From contig JACDHS010000054.1 of the NCBI GenBank assembly GCA_013820875.1, positions 1 to 33,437 on the forward strand: a DNA stretch of 33,437 bases. Direction: 5' to 3'. Under the pieces are notes generated by a model that was given only the letters and a program-made list of their open reading frames with translations, searched no databases and was not told the DNA's origin. This DNA is from Verrucomicrobiota bacterium (GTDB taxonomy: Bacteria; Verrucomicrobiota; Verrucomicrobiia; Limisphaerales; JACDHS01). Of the stretch, positions 6,236 through 14,608 are shown in pieces (positions within the stretch are counted from its first letter, which is position 1; each line of letters opens with the position of its first letter). Made by a program: the position numbers and the translations under genes.

Positions 6236-7404
6236 GGTTTTTTCAAAATCTTTTCAAAATCTTCATCAGGCTCGATCTCGATTCGTCCCGCTGCTGGAGT
6301 GGAAGTTTTCTGGGCCTTCGCCGGAATAGCGACAGGTTGTCGCGAGGATGGGGCGACCGACGCAGGCGCTACGCGGACAGGGTCATCTTCCACTGCGGAT
6401 GCGGTGTTTTGCGGTAGATGAAAGTTGGTCCGCTTTTCCAACCAGGTGCGATACCGCGCAAAGGTCCACATCCCATGTTCTGCGCCTGTCTCGAGGGCGG
6501 ACGGAATCTTGTAAAAATCACGACTGCGGATAAACGCTTTTACTGGAGTGGTGGCGGTGAGAACTTCGCACTCCGGAATACGGATGTTCAGATCGGATCG
6601 AAACTGGAGCCGTTGCGCGATGGCGCCAATCAGGCAATCCGCCAATTCTGCAGCGATGCTGTTTTGAACCTCAGCCGGGAAAGCAGAAACTATCCGTTGC
6701 AACGCCTCGGCGCAGTTGGATGAGTGCACTGTCGCTAAAACCAGGTGCCCCGTCTCTGCGGCATTGAGCGTCAATCGCATCGTCTCGGGATCACGCAATT
6801 CGCCCACCATCAGAACATCCGGATCCTCTCGCAATGAATCGAGCAACGCTTGCTCAAAGCTCGGGGTGTCGCGCCCGACCTCGCGCTGCCGAATGTAAGC
6901 ACGACGAGGTCGAAACGCATATTCGATCGGATTCTCGATCGTCACAATGTGCCGCGGTTCAGCGAGGTTTATCTCCTGAATCAATGCAGCGAGTGTGGAT
7001 GACTTGCCGCTGCCGGTCGGTCCGCTCACAAGGATCAAACCGTTGTTGTGCCCCACAAACTTTTTCAGGTCAGGATGCAAATTGAGCGATTCGATCGTCG
7101 CGTCAAATGAAGCCAGCAGACGAATGGCAAAGCCAACTCCACGCGCCGTTTGCAGAATGTTGATGCGGCAGCGGATTCCGTGGATTGTTTTTGAAAAATC
7201 AAACGAACGTCGCTCGAGGAAAACGGGCCATTGTTCGGGACCGATCATTTCGCGGGCGGCCTCAAGCAAAGTCTTCGCGGGAATCGGTTCGGTCAAAATC
7301 CGGAGCGTGCCGCGAATGCGAAGCGCCGGGGGCAAGCCCGCCTCAAGGTGCAAATCACTTGCACCCTGTTCTTTTGCCGTCGCGATGAGGGAGTCCAACG
7401 TCAT
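6232..7404 (-). CDS. pilT: PilT-type twitching motility / type IV pilus retraction ATPase
   Basis: A 390-aa secretion ATPase. The start is the ATG at 7404 (MTLDSLIATAKEQGASDLHL), which matches the usual PilT N-terminus; an upstream open stretch to 7497 would overlap the mog gene and is rejected. Walker A is GPTGSGKS at 128-135, Walker B LMVGELRD at 198-205, with the acidic-box region near 157-161 and His221/His227 following. The C-terminal GMWTFARYRTWL segment (311-322) is found in a PilT subgroup. PilT hexamers retract type IV pili at the inner membrane. A further 60 residues rich in Pro/Ala and ending in an acidic/Lys tail extend beyond the usual end. No other pilus gene is in the window; the gene overlaps the SLBB lipoprotein gene. 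Confidence 0.93.
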   Translation of the reverse strand: MTLDSLIATAKEQGASDLHLEAGLPPALRIRGTLRILTEPIPAKTLLEAAREMIGPEQWPVFLERRSFDFSKTIHGIRCRINILQTARGVGFAIRLLASFDATIESLNLHPDLKKFVGHNNGLILVSGPTGSGKSSTLAALIQEINLAEPRHIVTIENPIEYAFRPRRAYIRQREVGRDTPSFEQALLDSLREDPDVLMVGELRDPETMRLTLNAAETGHLVLATVHSSNCAEALQRIVSAFPAEVQNSIAAELADCLIGAIAQRLQFRSDLNIRIPECEVLTATTPVKAFIRSRDFYKIPSALETGAEHGMWTFARYRTWLEKRTNFHLPQNTASAVEDDPVRVAPASVAPSSRQPVAIPAKAQKTSTPAAGRIEIEPDEDFEKILKKP

Positions 7405-7435
7405 GGTTAAACAACACCGTGGGCCGGGAGAAGTT

Positions 7436-7912
7436 TTAGCAACTCGTCGGCACTTCCTGTAAAACTTCCACACAGTGCGGAATTGCGCCAACAACAAAAC
7501 TTAAACACTCCGCTGCACCACTCGGTTTTCCGGGGAGGCAAATCACCAGGGAGCGCTCGACGACAACTGCCAGGTTACGGGAGAGGATCGCGTTCTTCGT
7601 GATCTTCATCGATTCCATTCGCATCACCTCGCCGAAGCCCGGCAATTCGCGCACGGCGATTTCACGAACCGCTTCCGGTGTGACATCGCGTAGCGCAACG
7701 CCTGTTCCGCCAGTGGTTAAAATGAGTTCTGCGCCTTTGGCGATCTGCTCACGAATGGCGCGTTGGATTTCGCGCTTTTCATCTGGGACTAATGATTCGG
7801 CAATCACGTTCCACTTGTAGCCCTGTGCAGCTTCCTTGAGTGCAGGTCCGCCGAGATCGTCGTATTCACCGCGAGAAGCGCGATCGGAAATGGTGATGAT
7901 GCCGATGTTCAT
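7436..7912 (-). CDS. mog: molybdenum cofactor protein, MoaB/Mog family
   Basis: A 158-aa protein of the MoaB/Mog fold. Mog adenylates molybdopterin before molybdate insertion; MoaB is a close relative often of unclear role. Visible motifs are the N-terminal GIITISDRASRG, TTGGTG at 66-71 followed by RDVTPEA, and LPGKPSGAAE at 127-136. The start is the ATG at 7912; an in-frame start at 7939 would add nine unconserved residues. The neighbour moaC on the same strand supports a cofactor role. No moaA, moaD/E or moeA lies in the window. MoaB versus Mog cannot be separated by eye. Confidence 0.9.
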   Translation of the reverse strand: MNIGIITISDRASRGEYDDLGGPALKEAAQGYKWNVIAESLVPDEKREIQRAIREQIAKGAELILTTGGTGVALRDVTPEAVREIAVRELPGFGEVMRMESMKITKNAILSRNLAVVVERSLVICLPGKPSGAAECLSFVVGAIPHCVEVLQEVPTSC

Positions 7913-7913
7913 A

Positions 7914-7995
7914 GTTACATGGTTGAATCGTTGCATCATTGCATAGTGGGGCGGAGTCGGGGCCCCGATGCAACCATGTAACCATTCAACGATTC
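7914..7995. repeat. inverted repeat between moaC and mog
   Basis: GTTACATGGTTG at 7914-7925 and CATC at 7934-7937 are mirrored by GATGCAACCATGTAAC at 7967-7982, and GAATCGTTG at 7925-7933 by CAACGATTC at 7987-7995. It is a palindromic element of about 80 bp in the moaC-mog gap. Confidence 0.65.
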
Positions 7996-8000
7996 ACTCG

Positions 8001-8453
8001 TTATTTCTTTGTTTTAAAAACCAACTCCACATTGGAAATTTTCATCTTCTTATCCACCGCCTTGCACATGTCGTAGATGGTTAGCGCGGCAATGCTTACG
8101 GCGGTCAACGCTTCCATTTCTACTCCAGTCTGCGCCGCGATCTTCGCCGAAGCAGTGATGATGACTCGATCTCCGCTGGACGGGATTTCAAAATTCACTT
8201 CGCAGTGATTGATCGGAAGCGGGTGGCATAGTGGAATCAAATCACCCGTTTTCTTTGCCGCCATGATTCCCGCCAGGCGAGCCGTCGCCAGCACATTGCC
8301 TTTGGCGATTTTGTTTTTCCCGATCAGTTGCAGCGTAGATTTTTGCAAATGAATTTCCCCCCGCGCCACTGCTTCCCGGAGTAAAACGGGTTTGTGCGAA
8401 ACATCCACCATGCTGGCCTCACCGCGCGAATCAATGTGGGAGAGTTTTTTCAC
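8001..8453 (-). CDS. moaC: cyclic pyranopterin monophosphate synthase MoaC
   Basis: A 150-aa protein, the usual length for MoaC, which together with MoaA turns GTP into cyclic pyranopterin monophosphate, the first step of molybdenum cofactor synthesis. Signature segments are FxHxD-like SHIDSRGEASMVDVS near the N-terminus, GDLIPLCHPL at 70-79, and TGVEMEALTAVSIAALTIYDMCKA ending at 132, with the catalytic Asp128 and Lys131. The start ATG at 8453 lies 12 nt after the hicB-like stop, so the two are probably cotranscribed. Confidence 0.96.
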   Translation of the reverse strand: MKKLSHIDSRGEASMVDVSHKPVLLREAVARGEIHLQKSTLQLIGKNKIAKGNVLATARLAGIMAAKKTGDLIPLCHPLPINHCEVNFEIPSSGDRVIITASAKIAAQTGVEMEALTAVSIAALTIYDMCKAVDKKMKISNVELVFKTKK

Positions 8454-8465
8454 TGAAGGCTTTGG

Positions 8466-8627
8466 CTACCGTGGAAGAGTCTCGATGTAGAGTTCGGCAG
8501 CCTCCTTGATATTGGCCATCACCTTTTCAAAGGTGTCGCCTTGCGTTTGGCATCCGGGCAATTCAGGGCAGTAGGCATAATAGCCATCCGCGTCTTTTTC
8601 GATTACGACGTTTAACTTCACAGCCAT
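8466..8627 (-). CDS. HicB-like small protein (orphan)
   Basis: A 53-aa protein starting at the ATG at 8627 (MAVKLNVVIEKD). The segment EKDADGYYAYCPELPGCQTQGDTFEKVMANIKEAAELYI is the classic HicB/UPF0150 partial RNase H-like fold, the antitoxin half of HicAB systems, but the DNA-binding C-terminal part is missing. No HicA toxin (dsRNA-binding fold with a catalytic His) is seen on either side: panB ends 45 nt upstream and moaC begins 12 nt downstream. Orphan short HicB-like proteins are common in bacteria and need not be antitoxins. Confidence 0.85.
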   Translation of the reverse strand: MAVKLNVVIEKDADGYYAYCPELPGCQTQGDTFEKVMANIKEAAELYIETLPR

Positions 8628-8672
8628 ATGTTGAAGATAACCTCCGTCAAGTGCTCTACAAGCTTGCAATCT

Positions 8673-9452
8673 TTATGGCCGCTGGCGGATTTCCATTTTC
8701 CATTCGGCAACGGCCAACCGCATTCGTTCCGCGATTTCAAACTTCGGCCTCACATGCTTCGGGATAAAGCCTGGAGTGGTGCCCCACAGATCGGTCGTGA
8801 CGAGAACATAGCCGTCACAGTGTTTTCCGGACCCAATGCCGATTGTCGGGATCGTGATGCTCTTTGAAATCTCTTCCGCGACAGGTGCGGTTACGAGTTC
8901 GAGAACGATTCCAAAGGCGCCTGCTTCTTCCAGAGCTTTAGCATCTGCGAGCAGGGCTTCCCGTTCCGTTTCGGTTTTGCCTTTTACATGATAACCGCCT
9001 TCCTCAAGAACATGCTGCGGGAGCATTCCGAGATGACCGCAAAAAGGAATGCCGGAAGAAATGATTGCCTGAACCTGCGGTAGAATGTCGCGTCCACCTT
9101 CCGCCTTAACGGCTTCTGCCCCTGCGGAAACGAGTCCCTTCGCATTCGTGACAGCCTGTTCAACTGTCTCGTAAGATTTGTAAGGCAAGTCTGCAACGAT
9201 CAACCCGGCAGGTTTGGCGCGAGCAACCGCCCGGACATGATGTTCCATCTCGTCCATCGTAACATGCGTGGTGTCTGGATAACCGAGCACAACCATCCCA
9301 AGTGAGTCGCCCACTAAAAGGAGGGGAATACCGCATTCATCGAGCAGTCGGGCCATGGCAAAATCATAGGCAGTCAGCACAGGAATGCTTTCCCGACCTT
9401 TCATCGCGCGAATGGCTGCAGCTTTTTCCAGACTCATCGTGCCCAGCATCAC
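8673..9452 (-). CDS. panB: 3-methyl-2-oxobutanoate hydroxymethyltransferase (ketopantoate synthesis)
   Basis: A 259-aa TIM-barrel enzyme of pantothenate synthesis that adds the hydroxymethyl group of methylene-tetrahydrofolate to alpha-ketoisovalerate. The Mg-binding segment LLLVGDSLGMVVLGY (45-59), the GHLGMLPQ segment and the TIGIGSG segment near the C-terminus are all typical, and the length matches the family. The frame can start at GTG 9452, ATG 9449 or ATG 9434 (MSLEKAAA); a purine-rich AAAAGGCAGG lies just before 9452. No panC or panD is in the window. Confidence 0.95.
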   Translation of the reverse strand: MMLGTMSLEKAAAIRAMKGRESIPVLTAYDFAMARLLDECGIPLLLVGDSLGMVVLGYPDTTHVTMDEMEHHVRAVARAKPAGLIVADLPYKSYETVEQAVTNAKGLVSAGAEAVKAEGGRDILPQVQAIISSGIPFCGHLGMLPQHVLEEGGYHVKGKTETEREALLADAKALEEAGAFGIVLELVTAPVAEEISKSITIPTIGIGSGKHCDGYVLVTTDLWGTTPGFIPKHVRPKFEIAERMRLAVAEWKMEIRQRP

Positions 9453-9492
9453 CCTGCCTTTTCAGGGGAACAAGTGTTTTTCGAGATGTTGT

Positions 9493-9520
9493 GAATACTG
9501 AATGCTGAACACAGAATACT
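9493..9520. repeat. short GAATACTGAA-type dispersed repeat
   Basis: GAATACTGAATGCTGAACAC followed by AGAATACT is the inverted relative of the sequence at 4589-4617. It lies between panB and the sulfatase gene, which diverge, so it is in their shared upstream region. Confidence 0.5.
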
Positions 9521-9558
9521 CCTTAACCAAATCCCTCCAGGCTCCGTCTATATCCGCA

Positions 9559-10998
9559 ATGAACCGACTAGTCGCGTTGATCGCGCTCCTCCTCTCCGCT
9601 TTTGCAGCCCAGGCTGCGGACAAGCCGAACATCATCTTCATCATGGCCGACGATCTCGGCTACACGGATATGGGCTGTTACGGCAGCAGCTATTATGAAA
9701 CGCCAAACATCGATCGACTGGCAAAGGAGGGAATGAAGTTTACCAGCGGCTACACCACCTCGCCTAATTGCCAACCCACTCGTGCCGCCCTCATGAGCGG
9801 CCAATACGGACCGCGCACCGGCGTTTACACCGTCGGCAACATTGAACGATTCAATTGGCGGAGTCGCCCGTTGCGTCCGGTGAAAAACGTTCCCGATTTG
9901 CCACTGGATAACTTGACCTTCGCACAGTCTTTGAAGCAGGTGGGATACAGAACGGCCATGTTTGGCAAATGGCACCTCGGTAATCACGGCGCCCATCACC
10001 CCAGCCAACGCGGATTCGACGAAGCCATTGAATCATCCGGCAAACACTTTGATTTTGAAACCGACCCAAAAACCGATTACCCGAAGGGAACTTACCTTGC
10101 CGATTTTCTAACCGACAAAGCCACCGATTTCATTCGCCGCAATAAAGATGAACCGTTCTTCCTCTACCTCCCGCATTTCGGCGTGCATTCCCCAATTCAA
10201 GCCAAGCCGGAGCTGATTGCAAAATTTAGAAAGAAACAGCCAGCAGGCGGACATCATGACCCGGTGTATGCTGCCATGATCGCCAGCGTGGATGAAAGCG
10301 TTGGGCGGATTCTGGCGCTTCTCGATGAACTCAAGATCTCCAAAAACACTCTGGTTGTCTTTACCAGCGACAACGGGGGCGTCGGCGGCTATGTCCGCGA
10401 AGGAGTTAAAAAGGGCAAAGACCTCACGGACAATTCGCCACTTCGCGGCGGCAAAGGGATGCTTTACGAAGGCGGTATTCGTGTTCCTTACATCTTTCGC
10501 TGGCCCGGTAAGATTGCAGCCAACACCACCTGCGACGAACCGATCAACAGCGTGGATTTCTTTCCGACCGTCCTCGATATCAGCGGCGCAAAACGTCCTG
10601 ATAATTACATTCTCGATGGGGTTAATTACACCAAACTCCTGAAGACCAAAGATGGTAAAGGAATATTAAAACGTGACGCGCTCTACTGGCATTTCCCAGG
10701 TGCCCTGGGTGCGCCGGATAACCTTTGGCGGACGCTGCCGGTCGGAGTAATTCGCTCAGGCGATTGGAAGTTGATGGAATTTTTCGAAGATGGCCGGCTT
10801 GAGCTTTACAACCTGCGCAACGACATAGGCGAAACGAAGAATCTCGCTTCTGCTGAACCGAAGAAAGCCAAAGAACTTCATAAGAAGCTGCTGGCATGGA
10901 GAAAAGAAATCAAAGCGCCGATGCCTCAGCCTCATTCCGAGTCTGAAGAAAAGATTAACGAGACTCCGAAGAATAAGAAGAAGAACAAAGCGGCGTAG
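9559..10998 (+). CDS. exported sulfatase (arylsulfatase family S1)
   Basis: A 479-aa sulfatase. The start is the ATG at 9559, directly before a signal peptide (residues 1-20, ending AAQAAD). The metal-binding Asp pair D31-D32 lies in MADDLGYTDMG. The formylglycine motif is C-Q-P-T-R at 71-75, so it is a Cys-type enzyme that needs a formylglycine-generating enzyme, not seen here. K137 and H139 (FGKWHLG), H210 and the D271-N272 pair (FTSDNGG) complete the active site. The lysine-rich C-terminal tail is probably disordered. Verrucomicrobia and Planctomycetes carry many such genes for degrading sulfated polysaccharides. The gene faces ileS tail to tail. Confidence 0.95.
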   Translation: MNRLVALIALLLSAFAAQAADKPNIIFIMADDLGYTDMGCYGSSYYETPNIDRLAKEGMKFTSGYTTSPNCQPTRAALMSGQYGPRTGVYTVGNIERFNWRSRPLRPVKNVPDLPLDNLTFAQSLKQVGYRTAMFGKWHLGNHGAHHPSQRGFDEAIESSGKHFDFETDPKTDYPKGTYLADFLTDKATDFIRRNKDEPFFLYLPHFGVHSPIQAKPELIAKFRKKQPAGGHHDPVYAAMIASVDESVGRILALLDELKISKNTLVVFTSDNGGVGGYVREGVKKGKDLTDNSPLRGGKGMLYEGGIRVPYIFRWPGKIAANTTCDEPINSVDFFPTVLDISGAKRPDNYILDGVNYTKLLKTKDGKGILKRDALYWHFPGALGAPDNLWRTLPVGVIRSGDWKLMEFFEDGRLELYNLRNDIGETKNLASAEPKKAKELHKKLLAWRKEIKAPMPQPHSESEEKINETPKNKKKNKAA

Positions 10999-11030
10999 GC
11001 CGATGGACTTTTTAAATAAGAGCCTGTCTG

Positions 11031-11183
11031 AAATGGGTGGAACGGGCTACCAGCCCGTTGTCGGTGGGCTACTAGCCCGCCGAGTTCAAGAGGGGGCAAT
11101 ACAGGATTGTGCGTGTTGGACGGGCCGAAGAGTCGGTGGCAGGTTGCCACCGACAACGGGCTGGTAGCCCGTTCCACCCATTT
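11031..11183. repeat. 37-bp perfect inverted repeat between sulfatase and ileS
   Basis: Positions 11031-11067 and 11147-11183 are perfect inverted copies of 37 bp, reading AAATGGGTGGAACGGGCTAC at the left end. Inside are small palindromes such as GGGCTACTAGCCC and a 10-bp inverted repeat at 11132-11154 (GTCGGTGGCA, TGCCACCGAC). It sits between two convergent genes. It could act as a two-way terminator, but the size and symmetry fit a REP/MITE-like element. Confidence 0.9.
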
Positions 11184-11209
11184 TCAGTCAGCCGCAGCAG
11201 GTATGGCCC

Positions 11210-14071
11210 TTAACTCGCAGCAGTCGTCACCGCTTCAACGCAACGGTTGCAAAGGGTCGGATGCTCTGCATCCGATCCAACTTCAGTTTCCCAATGCCAG
11301 CAACGTTCGCACTTCTGGCCATCGGCGCGGGTGACGAGGAATTCGGGTTCGCCAGTGCCACTGTTCAAGTCTAATTGAGAAACATTCAGCAATTCGCGCA
11401 AATATTCCTGCGCTGATTTCACCTTTTCCGGGGCATTGTTGAAAACCAGCTTGGCTTCCAAAGCTTTTCCGATGGTTTTCGCCTGACGCGCTTCTTCGAG
11501 TTTCGGCAATGCGCGTTCGCGCAGGTCGAACAATGTCCGCCAGAGGTTTTGTTCCTCCTCAGAGATAGCGGAGGCCAGCACGGTAGCTTTGCTCAAATGA
11601 ACTGAGCTTTCGCTTTTACCGGGCACAAACTCCCACGCTTCATCCGCCGTGAACGCGATCATCGGCGCCAACATCTGGCAGAGGCCAGTCACGATTTTGT
11701 GCAGCGCAGTTTGAGTGGAGCGACGGCGCATCGAATTCGCCGGATCGGTGTAGAGCCGGTCTTTCACCACATCATGGTAAATGGAAGACAACTCAACCGC
11801 GACGAACTGACTGATCTTCTGGTAAACGACGTGAAACTCGTAAGCATCGTAAGCCGCAGCAACCGCCTGCTCCAGCTTGGAAAACTCACCGAGAACCCAT
11901 CGGTCCAACCCTGTGAGCTTGTCGTCAGCGACCGTGTGCCTGGCTGGATCAAAATCGTAAAGGTTCGAGAGTTGATAGCGCAGGCAATTGCGAATGTTGC
12001 GATAAGTCTCGGAAACTTTGTTGACGCGTTCTTCGCTGACGACGATGTCGCTGCGGTAATCCTGTGAAGCCACCCAAAGCCGCACAACATCAGCACCGTA
12101 TTTTTTTACGTAAGCGTCCGCGGTTTGAGGCTTTTCGTAACCGCCCTGACCCTGCTTGCTCTTGGAAATCTTCTCGCGATCGGCATCCACCATGAAGCCA
12201 TGCGTGAGAACCGTCTTGAATGGAGGCGCGCCGTTGCCAGCAAGTGACAGCAAGAGTGAAGACTGAAACCAGCCACGATGCTGGTCGGAACCTTCGAGGT
12301 AAACGTCTGCTTGCCAAAGTAGGACAGGCATCTTGCCTGTCCCATCAGTTGGGGAATCGTTTGCTGTTTGGGACAGGTAAGATGCCTGCCCTGCTTTATG
12401 CTGCAACTCACCACGACGCATCAGCACTGCGCGCGATGAAGAACCCGAATCAATCCAGACATCCAGTGTGTCGTGGGATTTAGCGGTCGGATCCGCGCCA
12501 GTCCAGTTCGCTGGTTTCACCTCGGTCCAAAGTTCGCTCACGCTCTTTTCGAACCAGACGTTGGAACCGTGCTGTTCGACAAGGTTCGCTGTGTTGCGGA
12601 TGATTTGCGGATCCAAAATCGCTTCTCCGTTCGCATCGTAAAACGCTGGGATCGGCACGCCCCAGGTACGCTGACGCGAGATGCACCAATCAGGACGGCT
12701 TTCGACCGCACCTTTGATGCGGTTCATGCCCCAGTCGGGAACCCACTTGACCTGATCGATTGCTTTCAGGGCTTCGCAACGGAAATTATTGTGATCGATT
12801 TTGATGAACCACTGGTCCATCGCGCGGAAGATAACCGGCGTCTTGCTGCGCCAACAGTGCGGGTAACTGTGTGAATAATTTTCCTGGTGGGCCAAAGCAT
12901 TCTTCTCACGGAGCAACGCGAGCACCGCTTCGTTGGCTTCGCTCTTGTTGTTCTTTTCGAGAATGGATTTACCAACCAGTTCGGCAGGCATCTGCTCTTC
13001 GACTGGCAGATCGCTGGTGTGGGCGAGGCGCCCTTCATCATCCACCGGCGAATAGATCGGCAAACCAACCTGACGTCCGAGGTTATAATCTTCCAGACCA
13101 TGCCCCGGCGCGACATGAACGAACCCTGTTCCAGTGCTGCTCTCGACAAAATCGGCAGGATGTAATTTCCCGCGCCGATTACAGAACGGATGTTGGTATT
13201 CCATCTGGCCCAATTCTTCTGCGGTAACATCGCGCACCACTTCGAACTGCCATTTGCATTTGTCCGCGATGGATTGAAGCAGACCGGAGAAAACAATGAT
13301 CTGTTCGTCACCGACTTTCACCAGTTGATAGGTAAAATCTTTGTTGAATGCGACCGCCAGATTGGCGGGCAACGTCCAGGGGGTTGTCGTCCAGATAAGA
13401 ACACTCGTGTTCGGTTGGCCAACGACCGGGAATTTGACGTAGGTACTCTGGCTGATGTGATCCGCATATTCGACTTCCGCTTCCGCCAGTGCGGTGCGAC
13501 ACGGGATACTCCAGTAAACCGGTTTTTTTCCGCGATAAACAAAACCCTTTTCCACAATATCCGCGAACATGCGCAGTTCATCAGCTTCGTATTCTTTGTT
13601 CAGCGTGAGATACGGATTATCCCAATCGCCCAGGACACCGAGGCGTTTGAACTGGCCGCGTTGCAGGTCGATGTATTTGCGGGCGTAAGCTTCGCAAGCG
13701 GTCCGGATGGTTGCGGGGTCGGCGCTGGCATCACCGGCCTTGCGCATCTCCTGGGTAACCTTGAACTCAATCGGCAACCCGTGACAATCCCAGCCCGGCA
13801 CATACGGTGCGTTAAAGCCTTGGAGCGTCTTATACTTGATGATGATGTCTTTGAGAATTTTGTTCAGCGCAGTCCCGATATGGACATCTCCGTTGGCAAA
13901 AGGAGGGCCGTCGTGCAGGACAAATTTTTCTGCATCCTTTCGGCCGTCTTGAATTTTGCCGTAAAGGTTTTCCTTCTCCCACTTGTCGAGTCGTTGCGGT
14001 TCGCGCGTGACGAGATCGGCCTTCATGGCGAAATCGGTGCGGGGCAAATTGAGTGTATTCTTATAGTCCAT
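11210..14071 (-). CDS. ileS: isoleucyl-tRNA synthetase
   Basis: A 953-aa class I synthetase that charges tRNA-Ile. The start is the ATG at 14071 (MDYKNTLNLP); an in-frame TTG four codons earlier is less likely. Landmarks in order: class I HIGH motif as DVHIG at 62-66 within PPFANGDVHIGTALNK, GWDCHGLPIE, the editing (CP1) domain, YLEGSDQHRGWF, the KMSKS motif as KISKS, and a C-terminal zinc ribbon with CERCWHWE and CNRC. About 28 residues near 559-586 are unusual: they are coded by a palindromic repeat element (12316-12397) placed in frame just before the YLEGSDQHRGWF block. The rest looks intact, so the enzyme should be active. Confidence 0.97.
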   Translation of the reverse strand: MDYKNTLNLPRTDFAMKADLVTREPQRLDKWEKENLYGKIQDGRKDAEKFVLHDGPPFANGDVHIGTALNKILKDIIIKYKTLQGFNAPYVPGWDCHGLPIEFKVTQEMRKAGDASADPATIRTACEAYARKYIDLQRGQFKRLGVLGDWDNPYLTLNKEYEADELRMFADIVEKGFVYRGKKPVYWSIPCRTALAEAEVEYADHISQSTYVKFPVVGQPNTSVLIWTTTPWTLPANLAVAFNKDFTYQLVKVGDEQIIVFSGLLQSIADKCKWQFEVVRDVTAEELGQMEYQHPFCNRRGKLHPADFVESSTGTGFVHVAPGHGLEDYNLGRQVGLPIYSPVDDEGRLAHTSDLPVEEQMPAELVGKSILEKNNKSEANEAVLALLREKNALAHQENYSHSYPHCWRSKTPVIFRAMDQWFIKIDHNNFRCEALKAIDQVKWVPDWGMNRIKGAVESRPDWCISRQRTWGVPIPAFYDANGEAILDPQIIRNTANLVEQHGSNVWFEKSVSELWTEVKPANWTGADPTAKSHDTLDVWIDSGSSSRAVLMRRGELQHKAGQASYLSQTANDSPTDGTGKMPVLLWQADVYLEGSDQHRGWFQSSLLLSLAGNGAPPFKTVLTHGFMVDADREKISKSKQGQGGYEKPQTADAYVKKYGADVVRLWVASQDYRSDIVVSEERVNKVSETYRNIRNCLRYQLSNLYDFDPARHTVADDKLTGLDRWVLGEFSKLEQAVAAAYDAYEFHVVYQKISQFVAVELSSIYHDVVKDRLYTDPANSMRRRSTQTALHKIVTGLCQMLAPMIAFTADEAWEFVPGKSESSVHLSKATVLASAISEEEQNLWRTLFDLRERALPKLEEARQAKTIGKALEAKLVFNNAPEKVKSAQEYLRELLNVSQLDLNSGTGEPEFLVTRADGQKCERCWHWETEVGSDAEHPTLCNRCVEAVTTAAS
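12316..12397. repeat. palindromic repeat inserted in frame in ileS
   Basis: Two 29-bp arms, 12316-12344 and 12369-12397, are inverted copies with about three mismatches; the core word is GGACAGGCATCTTGCCTGTC. On the coding strand the element supplies residues resembling GQASYLSQ...DGTGKMPVLLWQ. E. coli IleRS, from memory, has no counterpart at this place. It has the form of a REP-like element that spread into a coding sequence without breaking the frame. Confidence 0.85.
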
Positions 14072-14160
14072 TGCGCTTTCCAAAGAGCGCGCAACCTAGC
14101 AGCAAGCTTTTCCCTTATCAAGGTAGGGGTTCAGCACGGGTGTGATTAAAAGCGACTAAT

Positions 14161-14353
14161 TTCCGCCAGGTCTTGGACGAGACCGCCCTGCGGTCAGCGA
14201 CTCTAGAGTTCTGGCTTCGGCACTCCTGTGCCGCTTTTCGTTCGGTTGCAATGATGACGTGAGGTTCGTCAACAACGGCCCACGCGCAGAAAAAGCGGTA
14301 GAGGGCTACCGAGTTACTGACCGCGTGGCGGTCTCGTCCAAGACCTGGCGGAA
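14161..14353. repeat. palindromic repeat family, copy 1
   Basis: The ends 14161-14187 and 14327-14353 are perfect 27-bp inverted copies starting TTCCGCCAGGTCTTGGACGA; symmetry continues inward with mismatches (GCGGTCAGCGACTC against GAGTTACTGACCGC). The segment 14173-14255 aligns with 26715-26797 in the second copy. It lies upstream of ileS in a gene-free region. Confidence 0.88.
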
Positions 14354-14608
14354 TCTTGTGCCCGGGGGAAATGGAGTGTTGGAGTAGTGGAGAATTGGGC
14401 CGTGAGGTTGCATGACTCCCGAAACCATCGAAACGGAAAACAAGTGAGATGAACAAGAGAAGCTAATCTTCCAATTTGCATCTTTATCGCCATTTTTACC
14501 CCCAAAATTTCCCTCCATCCTCCATGTCTGCGCGACTTTGTGTCATCTGCGGAAGACCCTCTCCGCGTGCGACTTACACAGACTTCAACACGCAAAACAT
14601 AGTATAAA

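Noticed and set aside
8628-8867. A possible HicA partner beside the HicB-like gene
   Set aside because: The frame is antisense to panB and lacks the HicA fold signature and catalytic His.
13190-14149. A 319-aa plus-strand frame
   Set aside because: Antisense to ileS, which has all class I synthetase motifs.
14072-14160. A T-box leader upstream of ileS
   Set aside because: No T-box consensus, specifier hairpin or antiterminator could be seen, and the element type is not expected in this phylum.
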